A DNA stretch of 64,000 bases from Phenylobacterium zucineum HLK1 (GCF_000017265.1 NC_011144.1:1962001-2026000); one strand, 5' to 3'. Numbered from the stretch's first letter, positions 41,855 to 52,596 are shown. Program-made: numbers and translations. The notes: generated from the letters alone by a model not told the origin.

Positions 41855-42595
41855 TCACACGCCCCCGAAGAACACGTCGCCCGCCGTTATGCGCTCCAGG
41901 CTCCCGTCGTCCAGCCTGAGCCGCAGCGCGCCGTCGGAATCCAGCGCCTCGGCCACGCCCGCGAGCGTCCGGCCCGGCAGCCGCGCCTCGCAGCGCTCGC
42001 CCAGACCCATGGCCCGCGCCGTCCACGCCTGCGCGATGGGCGCGAAGCCGCCCGCCGCCCAGGTCCGCCGCCAGCGTTCGAACGCGGCGGCCAGGACCTC
42101 CAGCGCGGCCCGCGGCTCGGGCGGCGGGCCGGCCATGTACTCGGCGAAGGCGGCGGCGGGACGCTCCACGTCCTGCGGCGCATGGGCGAGGTTCACTCCG
42201 ATCCCCACCGCGAGCCACAGCCGCCCGTCCGGCCGAGCGCCGGACTCGACCAAGATTCCGACCGCCTTGCGGCCGTGGATCAGCACGTCGTTGGGCCATT
42301 TCAGCCGCGCGGTCCCCTCACCGAGGCAGGCGTCGGCCAGGTCGCAGGCGGCGAGCGCCGCCACGAACGAGAGCTGGGCGGCCTCGGCGGCCGGGACGTC
42401 CGTGACGGTCAGCAGGGTCGCGGCGAGGTTCCCCTTGCGGGTGGACCAGGCCCGCCCGCGGCGGCCGCGGCCGGCGGTCTGGACCGCCGCGGTGATCCAG
42501 ACGGGCCCCGCCTCGCCCGCCTCGGCCCGGCGGCGGGCCTCGGCGTTGGTGGAGTCGAGCGCCTCGTAGGCCTCGATCGGCGGGTGCTCGGCCAA
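41855..42595 (-). CDS. birA: Biotin-[acetyl-CoA-carboxylase] ligase (no DNA-binding domain)
   Basis: Attaches biotin to the carrier protein of acetyl-CoA carboxylase and related enzymes. The 246-residue protein has the catalytic motifs '[16 protein letters not shown]', '[20 protein letters not shown]' (biotinyl-AMP loop) and '[20 protein letters not shown]'. The N-terminal helix-turn-helix of the E. coli repressor form is absent, so it should be an enzyme only. It starts 4 bases after the nuoN stop, as the tail of the nuo operon. Confidence 0.94.
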   Translation of the reverse strand: MAEHPPIEAYEALDSTNAEARRRAEAGEAGPVWITAAVQTAGRGRRGRAWSTRKGNLAATLLTVTDVPAAEAAQLSFVAALAACDLADACLGEGTARLKWPNDVLIHGRKAVGILVESGARPDGRLWLAVGIGVNLAHAPQDVERPAAAFAEYMAGPPPEPRAALEVLAAAFERWRRTWAAGGFAPIAQAWTARAMGLGERCEARLPGRTLAGVAEALDSDGALRLRLDDGSLERITAGDVFFGGV

Positions 42596-42599
42596 GCCC

Positions 42600-44030
42600 T
42601 TAGGACAGGCCGAAGGCGCGCGCGGCCTGGCCGGCGGCCGGGTAGATCCAGACCAGGGCCACGAGCACCACGGGGAAGGAGAAGAGGCCCAGCGCGATCG
42701 CCGTTCCCCGCGCCTCGAACGCCGGCTTGTCGGTCGTCCCCGCGCTCGCGTCGAACCACATCACCTTCAGGAGGCGCAGGTAGTAGAACGCGGCCACGAC
42801 CGAGCCCACCAGGCCCGCCACGGCGGGGCCCCAGAGGCCGGCGTCCAGCGCAGCCTGGAACACGAAGACCTTGGCCCAGAAGCCCGAGAACGGCGGCAGG
42901 CCGAGGGCCGAGAGGGCGAAGGCGGTCATGGCGAGCGCCAGGCCCGGCTGTTCCTTGATGAGGCCCGCCATGTCGTCGATCGTCTCCATCGGCCGGCCCT
43001 GGCGCGACAGCGCCGCGAGGCAGGCGAAGAAGCCCGTCACGTCGATCATGTAGAGGACCATGAAGATCAGCATGGCCTGGATGCCCGCCTCGGTGCCGGC
43101 CGACAGGCCCAGCAGCGCGTAGCCGATGTTGGCGATCGAGGAATAGGCCCACAGGCGCTTGAGGTTCTTCTGGACCAGGCCCGCGAAGGCGCCCACGGCG
43201 ATCGAGATCAGCGCGATGGCGACCAGCACCTGCTGCCACTGGTCCGTGGCGCCCGGGAAGGCCTCGGCCAGGGCGCGGGCGAACAGCACCATGGCGGCGA
43301 GCTTCGGCGCGGCGGCGAAGAACGCCACGACCGGGGTCGGCGCGCCCTCATAGACGTCGGGCGTCCACATGTGGAACGGCGCCGCCGACACCTTGAAGGC
43401 CAGGCCGCAGATCACGAACACCAGGCCGAACAGCGCCCCGACGCCCGCCCCGCCCTGCACGGCGACCGCGATCTCGGAATAGAGGGTCGAGCCGGCGAAG
43501 CCGTAGACCAGGCTCGCGCCGTACAGCAGCAGGCCCGAAGAGAGCGACCCGAGGACGAAGTACTTCAGGCCCGCCTCGGACGCCTTGGCGTTGTCCCGGT
43601 GCATGGCGGCCATGACGTAGAGCGCCAGCGAGTGCAGCTCGACGCCGACGTACAGCGAGATCAGGTCGCCCGACGAGGCCATCATGCCCATGCCGAGGGC
43701 GGCCAGCAGGATCAGGACCGGGAACTCGAACGTGCGAATGCCGCGGCGCTCGAACCAGGGCTGGGCCAGCGGGATGGCGACGGCCGAGGCGACGTAGATC
43801 GCCACCTTCGAGAAGGTCGCGGCGGCGTCCGAGATCAGCCCGCCGCCGAAGGCCACGCCGAACGGCTGGGTCGCCGCGGCCACGGCCGCGCCCAGGAGCG
43901 CCACGACGGCGGCCGCGGAGACGGCCGCGGTGGCGCGCGGCGCGAAGGCGCCGATCACCAGCAGGATCAGGGCGCCGCCGGCGAGGATCAGCTCGGGAAA
44001 GGCGAGCGAGAGGTCAGAGGCGAAGTTCAT
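42600..44030 (-). CDS. nuoN: NADH-quinone oxidoreductase subunit N
   Basis: Antiporter-like membrane-arm subunit of complex I. The 476-residue protein has about 14 transmembrane helices with the proton-antiporter core, e.g. 'LKYFVLGSLSSGLLLYGASL' with its conserved Lys, and 'MWTPDVYEGAPTPVVAFFAA', then 'LKRLWAYSSIANIGYALLGL'. It is the last nuo gene, 10 bases after nuoM. Confidence 0.96.
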   Translation of the reverse strand: MNFASDLSLAFPELILAGGALILLVIGAFAPRATAAVSAAAVVALLGAAVAAATQPFGVAFGGGLISDAAATFSKVAIYVASAVAIPLAQPWFERRGIRTFEFPVLILLAALGMGMMASSGDLISLYVGVELHSLALYVMAAMHRDNAKASEAGLKYFVLGSLSSGLLLYGASLVYGFAGSTLYSEIAVAVQGGAGVGALFGLVFVICGLAFKVSAAPFHMWTPDVYEGAPTPVVAFFAAAPKLAAMVLFARALAEAFPGATDQWQQVLVAIALISIAVGAFAGLVQKNLKRLWAYSSIANIGYALLGLSAGTEAGIQAMLIFMVLYMIDVTGFFACLAALSRQGRPMETIDDMAGLIKEQPGLALAMTAFALSALGLPPFSGFWAKVFVFQAALDAGLWGPAVAGLVGSVVAAFYYLRLLKVMWFDASAGTTDKPAFEARGTAIALGLFSFPVVLVALVWIYPAAGQAARAFGLS

Positions 44031-44040
44031 CCAGGATCCC

Positions 44041-45525
44041 TCACCCGCCGACGGCCGCCTGGTAGGCAGCGACGAGCTGGTCCACCGAGGCCGCGGTCAG
44101 GTCGAAGACGACGTTGGGCTGGACGCCCAGGTACAGCGTGGAGACGATCAGCGGGGCGAAGATGGCCACTTCCCGCCAGTCGAGGTCGGTGATGGCGGCG
44201 AGCTTCGGATTGGTCAGCTCGCCGAAGATCACCCGGCGATAGAGGGTCAGCGCGTACATGGCCGACAGGATCACGCCGGTGGCCGCGACCAGGGCCGTCC
44301 AGGTCGAGGCCTGGTAGACGCCCGTCATGGTCAGGATCTCGCCGACGAAGCCCGAGGTGCCCGGCAGGCCGACGTTGCCCATGGTGAACAGCATGAACAC
44401 CGCCGCGTACCACGGCATGCGGTTCACGAGGCCGCCGTAGAAGGCGATCTCGCGGGTGTGCATCCGGTCGTAGACGACGCCGACGCAGAGGAAGAGCGCG
44501 CCCGAGATCACCCCGTGGCTGATCATCTGGAACAGCGCGCCCTGCTCGCCCTGGGCGTTGCCCGAGAAGATGCCCATGGTCACGAAGCCCATGTGCGCCA
44601 CGGAGGAATAGGCGATCAGCTTCTTGATGTCGGTCTGCCGGAAGGCGACCAGCGAGGTGTAGACGATCGCGATCACCGACAGCGCGAACACCAGCGGGGC
44701 GAACAGGTCCGAGGCGTTCGGGAACATCGGCAGGCTAAAGCGCATGAAGCCGTAGCCGCCCATCTTCAGCAGGATGCCCGCCAGGATGACCGAGCCGGCC
44801 GTCGGCGCCTCGACGTGGGCGTCGGGCAGCCAGGTGTGCACCGGCCACATCGGCATCTTCACCGCGAACGAGGCGAAGAAGGCCAGCCACAGCCAGGTCT
44901 GCACGCCCGGCGCGAAGTCGTAGGCCATCAGCTCGGGGATCGAGCTGGTGCCGGTGCTGGCGATCATGAACAGGATCGCCGCCAGCATGAGGACCGAGCC
45001 CAGCAGCGTGTAGAGGAAGAACTTGAACGCCGCGTAGACGCGCCGGGCCCCGCCCCAGATGCCGATGATCAGGAACATCGGCACCAGGCCGAACTCGAAG
45101 AAGATGTAGAACAGCACGAGGTCCAGCGCGCAGAACACGCCGATCACCAGGGTCTCGAGAACCAGGAAGGCGATCATGTATTCCGGCACCCGCTTCTCGA
45201 TCGACCGCCACGAGGCGGCGATGCAGAGCGGCATCAGGAACGCGGTCAGCAGCACGAACAGGACCGAGATCCCGTCCACGCCCATCCGGTAGGACAGGCT
45301 CGCGAACCACGGGACCTCTTCCACGAACTGGAAGCCCGGGTTGGCGGGGTCGAACTGGACGACCAGCAGCACCGAGAGCGCGAAGGTCGCCAGGGTGGTG
45401 ACGAACGCGATCCACTTGGAGGCCTCAACGGCCTTGGCGTCGTCGGGCCGGCCGAACAGGCGCAGCGCCAGGATCCCGGCGACGCCGACCAGCGGGGCGT
45501 AGGTGATGAGGGAGAGAAGCGGCAT
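44041..45525 (-). CDS. nuoM: NADH-quinone oxidoreductase subunit M
   Basis: Antiporter-like proton-pumping subunit of the membrane arm. The 494-residue product shows '[20 protein letters not shown]', '[20 protein letters not shown]' with the key Glu, '[20 protein letters not shown]' and '[20 protein letters not shown]'. Spacing to nuoL is 15 bases. Confidence 0.97.
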   Translation of the reverse strand: MPLLSLITYAPLVGVAGILALRLFGRPDDAKAVEASKWIAFVTTLATFALSVLLVVQFDPANPGFQFVEEVPWFASLSYRMGVDGISVLFVLLTAFLMPLCIAASWRSIEKRVPEYMIAFLVLETLVIGVFCALDLVLFYIFFEFGLVPMFLIIGIWGGARRVYAAFKFFLYTLLGSVLMLAAILFMIASTGTSSIPELMAYDFAPGVQTWLWLAFFASFAVKMPMWPVHTWLPDAHVEAPTAGSVILAGILLKMGGYGFMRFSLPMFPNASDLFAPLVFALSVIAIVYTSLVAFRQTDIKKLIAYSSVAHMGFVTMGIFSGNAQGEQGALFQMISHGVISGALFLCVGVVYDRMHTREIAFYGGLVNRMPWYAAVFMLFTMGNVGLPGTSGFVGEILTMTGVYQASTWTALVAATGVILSAMYALTLYRRVIFGELTNPKLAAITDLDWREVAIFAPLIVSTLYLGVQPNVVFDLTAASVDQLVAAYQAAVGG

Positions 45526-45540
45526 CGGTCGTTATCCCCC

Positions 45541-47757
45541 TCAGGCGTTCCAGGCCCACAGGGCGTAGGTCAGAAGGCCCGCGACGCCCAGCAGCATGAC
45601 GAAGGCGTAGTGGTAGACGTAGCCGGTCTGCAGCCGGCCGGCGCCCTTGCCGACCTGGACCGACAGCGCCGAGACGCCGTCCGGACCCAGGCCGTCGATG
45701 ATCTTCTGGTCCCCGCCCTTCCAGAACAGGTCGCCCAGGAACTTCGCGCCGCGGACGAAGACCGCGTCGTAGAGCTCGTCGAAGAACCACTTGTTGTAGA
45801 AGAAGGTGTAGAGCGGCCCGCCGCGGGCGGCGAGGCGCGCGCCGAGGCCCTCCTTCAGCAGGTACATGTAGGCGGCCACCAGCAGGCCCAGGACCGAGGC
45901 CACCAGCGGGGCCCAGATCACCCAGGTCGGCGCGTGGTGCGCCTCGGCGGTGTCGTGGTCCTCGCCCGGCATCGGACCGGCGGCGGTCGAGGCGACCTCG
46001 CTGGCCGCCGCGTGATCGGCCGCGGCCTCGGCGTGCGCCGCCGGCGCGGCCGCATGGGCCTCGACCGGAGCGTTGTAGATCGCGCCCTTCCAGAACTCGG
46101 CCTTGTGGTCGCCGATGAACTGGTGGTGGAAGGCGATGCCAGCGAAGACCGCGCCGATGGCCAGCAGGATCAGCGGCAGGCGCATGCTCCAGGGGCTCTC
46201 GTGCGGCAGGTGCGGCCCGTGGCCGTGGCCATGTCCGTGCCCATGACCGGCATCGTCGGCCAGCGGCTCGTCGTGGGTCTCGATCTGGGCCGCGGTCGCG
46301 TGGTCGTCGTGGCCGTCATGCGCGTGGTCGCGGTTGTGCCAGTGGTGCTCGAGGTCCTCGCTGGTCCAGCGGGCGCTGCCGTTGAACGTGAAGAACGCCA
46401 GGCGCCAGGAGTAGAAGGCGGTCAGGCCGGCCACGAAGATGCCGATCACGAAGGCGAAGTAGCCCATCGGGTGTCCCGCCCCGCCCGCCTCGTAGGCGGC
46501 GTGGATGATCGCGTCCTTCGAATAGAAGCCGGCGAAGCCCAGCTCCACGCCCGGGATGCCCAGGCCGGTGATGGCGATCGTGCCGATGGTCATCACCGCG
46601 TAGGTGACGGGCAGGTACTTCACCAGGCCGCCGTAGCGGCGCATGTCCTGCTCGTGCGCCATGCCGTGGATCACCGAACCGGCGCCCAGGAACAGCAGGG
46701 CCTTGAAGAAGGCGTGCGTGAACAGGTGGAACATGGCCGCCTGGTAGGCGCCCACGCCCGCGGCGAAGAACATGTAGCCCAGCTGCGAGCAGGTCGAATA
46801 GGCGATCACCCGCTTGATGTCGTTCTGGGTCAGGCCGACGGTCGCGGCGAACAGGGCCGTCACCGCGCCGATCACCGTGACGATGTTCTTGGCCACCGGG
46901 GCGTACTCGAACATCGGCGACAGCAGGCAGACCATGTAGACGCCGGCGGTCACCATGGTGGCCGCGTGGATCAGGGCCGACACGGGCGTCGGGCCCTCCA
47001 TCGCGTCGGGCAGCCAGGTGTGCAGGAAGAACTGCGCCGACTTGCCCATGGCGCCGACGAACAGCAGCGCGCAGGCCAGGTCCACGAGGTTCCAGTCGTA
47101 GCCGATGAAGCTCCACGCGCGGCCGGCGGCGGCCTGCATCTGCGGGAAGATCTCGGCGAACTGGATGCTGCCGAAGGCCCAGAACACGGTCATGATGCCG
47201 AGCGCAAAGCCGAAGTCGCCGACCCGGTTGACCACGAACGCCTTGATCGAGGCGGCGTTGGCCGTGGGCTTCTTGAACCAGAAGCCGATCAGCAGGTAGC
47301 TGGCCAGGCCCACGCCTTCCCAGCCGAAGAACAGCTGCATGAAGTCGGCGGCGCTGATCAGCGCCAGCATGGCGAAGGTGAACAGCGACAGATAGGCGAA
47401 GAACCGCGGCTTGTGCGGATCCTCGGCCATGTAGCCCCACGAATAGAGGTGCACGAGCGAGGAGACGCTGGTGACCACCACCAGCATCACCGCAGACAGG
47501 CCGTCCAGGCGGAACGACCAGTTCGAGACGAAGTCGCCGACGTGGATGAACGGGGCGTAGGTCAGCGTGAAGGGCTCGAGGCCGCCCCACGTCCACTGGC
47601 CGAACACCACCCACGACAGGGCGGCCGAGAGGAACAGCAGGCCCGTGGTGACGGCCTGCGAGACCTTGCTCGGGATCGCGCGGCCGAACAGCCCGGCGAC
47701 GATCGCGCCGACGAGCGGCCCGAACAGGATGATCGAGACGAGGACTTTCGGATCCAT
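45541..47757 (-). CDS. nuoL: NADH-quinone oxidoreductase subunit L with His-rich insert
   Basis: The distal antiporter-like subunit with the lateral helix. The 738-residue product is longer than the E. coli form (613). The core is standard ('GYMAEDPHKPRFFAYLSLFT', 'QLFFGWEGVGLASYLLIGFW', 'QFFLHTWLPDAMEGPTPVSA', 'IKRVIAYSTCSQLGYMFFAA'). Residues about 466-520 form a hydrophilic stretch rich in His, including 'DDAGHGHGHGHGHGPHLPHE', and residues about 560-610 are Ala/His-rich. Both interrupt the C-terminal part where loops face the periplasm or cytoplasm between helices. Confidence 0.96.
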   Translation of the reverse strand: MDPKVLVSIILFGPLVGAIVAGLFGRAIPSKVSQAVTTGLLFLSAALSWVVFGQWTWGGLEPFTLTYAPFIHVGDFVSNWSFRLDGLSAVMLVVVTSVSSLVHLYSWGYMAEDPHKPRFFAYLSLFTFAMLALISAADFMQLFFGWEGVGLASYLLIGFWFKKPTANAASIKAFVVNRVGDFGFALGIMTVFWAFGSIQFAEIFPQMQAAAGRAWSFIGYDWNLVDLACALLFVGAMGKSAQFFLHTWLPDAMEGPTPVSALIHAATMVTAGVYMVCLLSPMFEYAPVAKNIVTVIGAVTALFAATVGLTQNDIKRVIAYSTCSQLGYMFFAAGVGAYQAAMFHLFTHAFFKALLFLGAGSVIHGMAHEQDMRRYGGLVKYLPVTYAVMTIGTIAITGLGIPGVELGFAGFYSKDAIIHAAYEAGGAGHPMGYFAFVIGIFVAGLTAFYSWRLAFFTFNGSARWTSEDLEHHWHNRDHAHDGHDDHATAAQIETHDEPLADDAGHGHGHGHGHGPHLPHESPWSMRLPLILLAIGAVFAGIAFHHQFIGDHKAEFWKGAIYNAPVEAHAAAPAAHAEAAADHAAASEVASTAAGPMPGEDHDTAEAHHAPTWVIWAPLVASVLGLLVAAYMYLLKEGLGARLAARGGPLYTFFYNKWFFDELYDAVFVRGAKFLGDLFWKGGDQKIIDGLGPDGVSALSVQVGKGAGRLQTGYVYHYAFVMLLGVAGLLTYALWAWNA

Positions 47758-47766
47758 GAGGCGCGC

Positions 47767-48075
47767 CTAGCCCTTCATCATCGAGGCGTCGTCGACGGAG
47801 ATGTCGCCGCGGTTGCGGAAGAAGGTGACGAGGATCGCCAGGCCCACGGCGGCCTCGGCGGCCGCGACGGTGAGCACGAACATCGCGAAGATCTGCCCCA
47901 CCACGTCGCCCAGGTAGACCGAGAAGGCCACGAGGTTGATGTTCACGGCGAGCAGGATCAGCTCGATCGACATCAGGATGACGATGATGTTCTTCCGGTT
48001 CACGAAGATCCCGAAGACCCCGATCGTGAACAGGATGGCGGCGACCGCCAGGTAGTGCGCGAGGCCGATGGTCAT
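47767..48075 (-). CDS. nuoK: NADH-quinone oxidoreductase subunit K
   Basis: A 102-residue subunit with three transmembrane helices and the two proton-path glutamates ('[20 protein letters not shown]' and '[20 protein letters not shown]'). The end '[13 protein letters not shown]' is usual. It overlaps nuoJ by 4 bases. Confidence 0.97.
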   Translation of the reverse strand: MTIGLAHYLAVAAILFTIGVFGIFVNRKNIIVILMSIELILLAVNINLVAFSVYLGDVVGQIFAMFVLTVAAAEAAVGLAILVTFFRNRGDISVDDASMMKG

Positions 48076-48695
48076 TCCCCCACCCCTTCACCCGGCTTGA
48101 GCGAGACGACGCGCATGCCCGTCTTGGGCGAGCGCAGGACCTGGTCGGCGACGAGCTGGCGCTTCACGCCCGGCTTGTGGCGCAGGGTGAGCACGATCGC
48201 GCCGATCATCGCCACCAGCAGCACCAGGCCCGCCGCCTGGAAGAAGTAGACGTAGTCCGTGTAGAGCACCCGGCCGATCGCCTCGGCGTTGGTGACGTCG
48301 GCCCCCTGCCCCGCCGCCATCGGCGTCTCGTTGGCCCGGGCCGCGCCGCGGGTGGCCACGGTGGTGGAGACCACGATCATCTCCACCGCCAGCACCGCCG
48401 CGATGAGCAGGCCCACCGGCATGTACCGGGCGAAGCCCTGCCGCAGGGCGGTGAAGTCCACGTCGAGCATCATCACGACGAACAGGAACAGCACCGCGAC
48501 CGCGCCCACGTAGACGACGACCAGCAGCATCGCGAGGAACTCGGCGCCCATCAGGACGAAGAGGCCCGCGGCCGAGAAGAAGGCCAGGATCAGCCACAGT
48601 ACGGAGTGGACCGGGTTGCGCGCCGATACGACGCCGAACCCGGCTGAGACGGTCACCGCCGCCATCAGGTAGAATGCGATCGCCTGCAGGGCCAT
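48072..48695 (-). CDS. nuoJ: NADH-quinone oxidoreductase subunit J
   Basis: A 207-residue subunit with five transmembrane helices; it shows '[20 protein letters not shown]' and '[20 protein letters not shown]', the third-helix region involved in coupling. The C-terminal tail ('[20 protein letters not shown]') is cytoplasmic and typical of alphaproteobacteria. The gene starts 62 bases after nuoI. Confidence 0.96.
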   Translation of the reverse strand: MALQAIAFYLMAAVTVSAGFGVVSARNPVHSVLWLILAFFSAAGLFVLMGAEFLAMLLVVVYVGAVAVLFLFVVMMLDVDFTALRQGFARYMPVGLLIAAVLAVEMIVVSTTVATRGAARANETPMAAGQGADVTNAEAIGRVLYTDYVYFFQAAGLVLLVAMIGAIVLTLRHKPGVKRQLVADQVLRSPKTGMRVVSLKPGEGVGE

Positions 48696-48757
48696 CGGGC
48701 TCTCTTTTCGTCCCTCAAATCACGCGTCGAACGGGCGGCGGAATCGCGCCGCGGGGT

Positions 48758-49249
48758 TTAGCGGTACGGCGCGTCCAGTTCCAGATTCTTCGCGATCTCC
48801 CGCTCCCAGCGGTCGCCGTTATCCAGCAGGCGCTCCTTGTCGTAGTAGAGCTCCTCGCGGGTCTCGACGGCGAACTCCAGGTTCGGGCCCTCCACGATGG
48901 CGTCCACCGGGCAGGCCTCCTGGCACAGGCCGCAGTAGATGCACTTGACCATGTCGATGTCGTAGCGGGTCGTCCGACGGCTGCCGTCGGCGCGCGGCTC
49001 GGCCTCGATGGTGATGGCCTGGGCCGGGCACACGGCCTCGCACAGCTTGCAGGCGATGCAGCGCTCTTCCCCGTTGGGATAGCGGCGCAGGGCGTGCTCG
49101 CCGCGGAAGCGCGGGCTCTGCGGATTGCGCTCGTGCGGGTACTGCACGGTCTTCTTGGGCCGCGCCATGTGCTTCATGGCCAGGCCGAAGGCGCCCGCGA
49201 AGTCGAGCAGCGCCGCGCCCTTCACCGCCTGGCCGATCCGGTTCAGCAT
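48758..49249 (-). CDS. nuoI: NADH-quinone oxidoreductase subunit I
   Basis: Holds the N6a and N6b [4Fe-4S] clusters linking the peripheral arm to the quinone site. The 163-residue protein has the two ferredoxin motifs '[20 protein letters not shown]' and '[20 protein letters not shown]', after an N-terminal amphipathic region. '[20 protein letters not shown]' is the family wording. Confidence 0.97.
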   Translation of the reverse strand: MLNRIGQAVKGAALLDFAGAFGLAMKHMARPKKTVQYPHERNPQSPRFRGEHALRRYPNGEERCIACKLCEAVCPAQAITIEAEPRADGSRRTTRYDIDMVKCIYCGLCQEACPVDAIVEGPNLEFAVETREELYYDKERLLDNGDRWEREIAKNLELDAPYR

Positions 49250-49258
49250 CTTTGGCTC

Positions 49259-49459
49259 TCAGTCCTTCTGACAGGACCAGTGGTCCAGCCGCCTGGCGTT
49301 CCCCTGGTCCCGAAGCTTCAAGGTCAGACCCTTCGCGGCGCACGCCTGCTGCGCGTCGCGAAGAGCGTCGTAGGTGGCCAGGCCGCCCTCGCGCTGGGCG
49401 GGCGCGGTCGCGCACGCCGCCAGGGCGAGGGTCAGGAGCATGGCCGGAACGGTCCTCAT
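49259..49459 (-). CDS. Small putative lipoprotein inside the nuo operon
   Basis: A 66-residue product from the ATG at 49459, which overlaps the nuoH stop (ATGA). It begins [20 protein letters not shown], a lipoprotein signal with lipobox L-A-A-C at Cys16. The mature part of 51 residues holds two more cysteines (in 'AQQACAAKG' and 'DHWSCQKD'), probably a disulfide. The +2 residue is Ala, so outer-membrane sorting is likely. I do not recognise the family. Tight coupling with nuoH and nuoI (9-base gap) suggests co-expression with complex I, not proof of function in it. Confidence 0.7.
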   Translation of the reverse strand: MRTVPAMLLTLALAACATAPAQREGGLATYDALRDAQQACAAKGLTLKLRDQGNARRLDHWSCQKD

Positions 49460-50550
49460 GCCGCCGCCGCGGGTCCGAACACCCGCCAGGCCGCGATCAG
49501 CGCGACGCAGACGAGCGAGAACGGCAGGAACACCTTCCACCCCAGCCGCATCAGCTGGTCGTACCGGTAGCGGGGCACGATCGCCTTGGCCATGGAGACC
49601 AGGAAGAAGAAGAAGATGACCTTCAGGAAGAACCACATGAAGTAGTAGAAGCTGGCCGCCGTGGGCGCCCAGGAGTCCGTGAAGTCGCTGGGGAACGGCG
49701 CCGACCATCCGCCGAAGAACAGGATGGTGGTCATCGCGCAGATCAGCACGATGTTGGCGTATTCGCCGATCATGAACAGCAGGTACGGGGTCGAGGAGTA
49801 CTCGACCTGATAGCCGGCGACGAGCTCGGACTCGGCCTCGGGCAGGTCGAACGGCGGGCGGTTCGTCTCGGCCAGGCCCGAGATGAAGAAGATCACCGCC
49901 ATCGGGACCATCACCAGCAGCAGCGGCAGCTTGGCGAGGCCGCCCGGGCCGCCGAAGACGTACCAGTTCCAGAAGCCCCCGGTCTGGCTGGCCACGATCT
50001 GCTGCAGGTTCATCGAGCCCGCCAGCAGGATCACCGTGATGATGATGAAGCCGATGGAGACCTCGTAGGACACCATCTGCGCGGCCGAACGGAGCGAGCC
50101 CAGGAACGGGTACTTCGAGTTCGAGGCCCAGCCGCCCATGATGATGCCGTAGACGCCGAGCGAGCTGATCGCGAACAGGTAGAGGATGCCGACGTTGATG
50201 TCGGAAACCACCCAGCCGGGCGCCAGCGGGATCACCGCCCAGGCGGCGAACGCCAGGGTGAAGCTGATCAGCGGGGCCAGCAGGAAGACCGTCTTGTCAG
50301 CGCCCGACGGGATGACGATCTCCTTCAGCACGAACTTCAGGAAGTCGGCGAAGGACTGCAGCAGGCCGAACGGACCCACCACGTTGGGCCCTTTGCGCAT
50401 CTGCACGCCCGCCCAGATCTTGCGGTCGGCCAGCAGCAGGAAGGCCAGCGACAGCAGGATCCAGATCATCACGGCCAGGATCTGGCCGGCGGTGACCAGG
50501 GTCCAGCCGACGGGGGTGGCCCAGAAGGAGGTGGCAGCCGGGTCCATCAA
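49456..50550 (-). CDS. nuoH: NADH-quinone oxidoreductase subunit H
   Basis: Membrane subunit next to the quinone cavity. The 364-residue product has eight or so helices and the signature loops '[20 protein letters not shown]', '[20 protein letters not shown]', '[20 protein letters not shown]' and '[20 protein letters not shown]'. It directly abuts nuoG (adjacent bases) and overlaps the small lipoprotein gene by 4 bases. Confidence 0.97.
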   Translation of the reverse strand: MMDPAATSFWATPVGWTLVTAGQILAVMIWILLSLAFLLLADRKIWAGVQMRKGPNVVGPFGLLQSFADFLKFVLKEIVIPSGADKTVFLLAPLISFTLAFAAWAVIPLAPGWVVSDINVGILYLFAISSLGVYGIIMGGWASNSKYPFLGSLRSAAQMVSYEVSIGFIIITVILLAGSMNLQQIVASQTGGFWNWYVFGGPGGLAKLPLLLVMVPMAVIFFISGLAETNRPPFDLPEAESELVAGYQVEYSSTPYLLFMIGEYANIVLICAMTTILFFGGWSAPFPSDFTDSWAPTAASFYYFMWFFLKVIFFFFLVSMAKAIVPRYRYDQLMRLGWKVFLPFSLVCVALIAAWRVFGPAAAA

Positions 50551-52590
50551 CTACTCCGCCGCGATCTTCGTGGCGCCGGCCGCGAGCGCGGCGCATTCGG
50601 CCATCGTCACGCTGGCGCGGGCGATGGGGTTGGTCAGGTAGAAGTTCTTCACGCCGCTCCAGAACGGGTCGTCCGAGACCTCGCCCTTCGCGCCCAGCGC
50701 GCCGAAGTCCAGCGCCGCCGGCGCCTCGGGCACGTAGTCGATGCGGCCGAAGGTCGGATGGTCGGCGAACAGCTTGGCGCGCAGCTGGTCGAGGGTGTCG
50801 TACGGCAGCGTGGCGCCCAGCCGCTCGGACAGCGCCCGCAGGATCGCCCAGTCCTCGCGCGCCTCGCCCTTCGGGAACACCGAGCGCAGGCCGAGCTGCA
50901 CGCGGCCCTCGGTGTTCACGTAGACGCCGTTCTTCTCGGTGTAGGCGGCGCCCGGCAGGATCACGTCGGCGCGGTGCGCGCCGGCGTCGCCGTGAGTCCC
51001 CAGATAGACGACGAAGGCGTCGGACTTCGACAGGTCGAGCTCATCCGCGCCCAGCAGGAAGAGGACGTCCGCCGCGCCCTTCTGGGCCAGCTCGCGCGCC
51101 GGCTTGCCGCCCGCCTTGGGCGTGAAGCCCAGGTCCAGGCCGCCCACCCGCGAGGCAGCGGTGTGCAGCACGTTCCAGGTCATGCCGAACGTCTTGGCGA
51201 CGCCGGCGGCGGCCTGCAGCACCGCGGCGCTGTCGGCGCGGCCCAGGGCCCCTGTCCCGACGATGATCGCCGGCGCCTTGGCCTCCTTGAGCGCCTTTAC
51301 GAAGTCGCTCTTCGACTTCGACAGGCCGGTCAGCGAAGCCGGGCCCGCGCCCAGGAACTCGTAGTCGTAGGTCAGGTCGGCGGCTTCGCCGATCACGCCC
51401 ACCCGCAGCGCGCCGGCCAGCCAGCGCTTGCGCAGGCGCGCGTTCAGCACCGGGGCCTCGATCCGCGGATTGGCGCCCACGATCAGCACCACGTCGGCGT
51501 TCTCGATGCCGGCGATGGTCGAGTTGAACAGCCAGCTCTCGCGCGGCCCCTCGCCCAGCACCATGCCGTCCTGGCGGCAGTCCAGGCTGGTCACGCCCAT
51601 GCCGCCGAACAGGTCGAGCGCGGCCTTCATCGACTCGGCGTCCTGCAGGTCGCCGGCGATCACGCCGACGCGCTCGGGGGCGGCCGCCTTCAGCTTCGCG
51701 GCGACCGTGTCCAGGGCCTCGCCCCAGCTCGCGGCGCGCAGCTTGCCGTTCTCGCGGATGTAGGGCCGGTCGAGACGCTGGCGGGCCAAGCCGTCGATGG
51801 CGTAGCGGGTCTTGTCCGAGATCCACTCCTCGTTGATCTCGTCGTTGGTGCGCGGCAGCACGCGCAGCACGGCCGGACCGCGGCTGTCGACCCGGATCGC
51901 CGAGCCCAGCGCGTCCATGACGTCGACGGTCTCGGTCTTCTTCAGTTCCCACGGGCGGTAGTTGAACGCCCACGGCTTGTGGGTCAGCGCGCCGACCGGG
52001 CACAGGTCGATGACGTTGGCGGACAGCTCAGAGCCCACCGCCTTGTCGAGATATGTCGTGATTTCAACGTCTTCGCCGCGGGAGATGAGACCGATGTCGG
52101 GAACGCCGGCGACTTCCGTGATAAAGCGCACGCAGCGGGTGCACTGGATGCAGCGGGTCATCACCGTCTTGATGAGCGGACCCATGTACTTCTCTTCGAC
52201 GGCCCGCTTGTTCTCCTGGTAGCGGGAATCGTCGCGGCCATAGCCCATGGCCTGGTCCTGCAGGTCGCACTCGCCGCCCTGGTCACAGATCGGGCAGTCC
52301 AGCGGGTGGTTGATGAGCAGGAACTCCATCACCCCGTGGCGGGCCTTCTTCACCATCGGCGTGTCAGTGAAGATCTCCTGGCCTTCCGCGGCGGGCAGCG
52401 CGCACGACGCCTGCGGCTTCGGCGGACCGGGCTTCACCTCGACGAGGCACATGCGGCAGTTGCCGGCGATCGACAGCCGCTCGTGGTAGCAGAAGCGCGG
52501 GATCTCCTTGCCGGCGAGCTCGCAGACCTGGAGGACGTTCATCCCCGGCTCGAACTCGACCTCGACCCCGTCGACCTTGGCGATAGGCAT
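50551..52590 (-). CDS. nuoG: NADH-quinone oxidoreductase subunit G
   Basis: Large peripheral-arm subunit with the N1b, N4 and N5 clusters. The 679 residues start with a 2Fe-2S domain ('CYHERLSIAGNCRMCLVEVK'), then 'HPLDCPICDQGGECDLQDQA', 'TRCIQCTRCVRFITEVAG', and a molybdopterin-oxidoreductase-like domain without cofactor. The length is that of the alphaproteobacterial/mitochondrial form, without the extra N7 cluster region. It starts 6 bases after the nuoF stop. Confidence 0.97.
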   Translation of the reverse strand: MPIAKVDGVEVEFEPGMNVLQVCELAGKEIPRFCYHERLSIAGNCRMCLVEVKPGPPKPQASCALPAAEGQEIFTDTPMVKKARHGVMEFLLINHPLDCPICDQGGECDLQDQAMGYGRDDSRYQENKRAVEEKYMGPLIKTVMTRCIQCTRCVRFITEVAGVPDIGLISRGEDVEITTYLDKAVGSELSANVIDLCPVGALTHKPWAFNYRPWELKKTETVDVMDALGSAIRVDSRGPAVLRVLPRTNDEINEEWISDKTRYAIDGLARQRLDRPYIRENGKLRAASWGEALDTVAAKLKAAAPERVGVIAGDLQDAESMKAALDLFGGMGVTSLDCRQDGMVLGEGPRESWLFNSTIAGIENADVVLIVGANPRIEAPVLNARLRKRWLAGALRVGVIGEAADLTYDYEFLGAGPASLTGLSKSKSDFVKALKEAKAPAIIVGTGALGRADSAAVLQAAAGVAKTFGMTWNVLHTAASRVGGLDLGFTPKAGGKPARELAQKGAADVLFLLGADELDLSKSDAFVVYLGTHGDAGAHRADVILPGAAYTEKNGVYVNTEGRVQLGLRSVFPKGEAREDWAILRALSERLGATLPYDTLDQLRAKLFADHPTFGRIDYVPEAPAALDFGALGAKGEVSDDPFWSGVKNFYLTNPIARASVTMAECAALAAGATKIAAE

Positions 52591-52596
52591 TCTCGC

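Noticed and set aside
43930..48249. A 1439-codon open frame antisense to nuoJ-nuoN
   Set aside because: It mirrors conserved nuo genes and has the charged Asp/Arg/Glu/His-rich composition typical of antisense frames in high-GC genomes.
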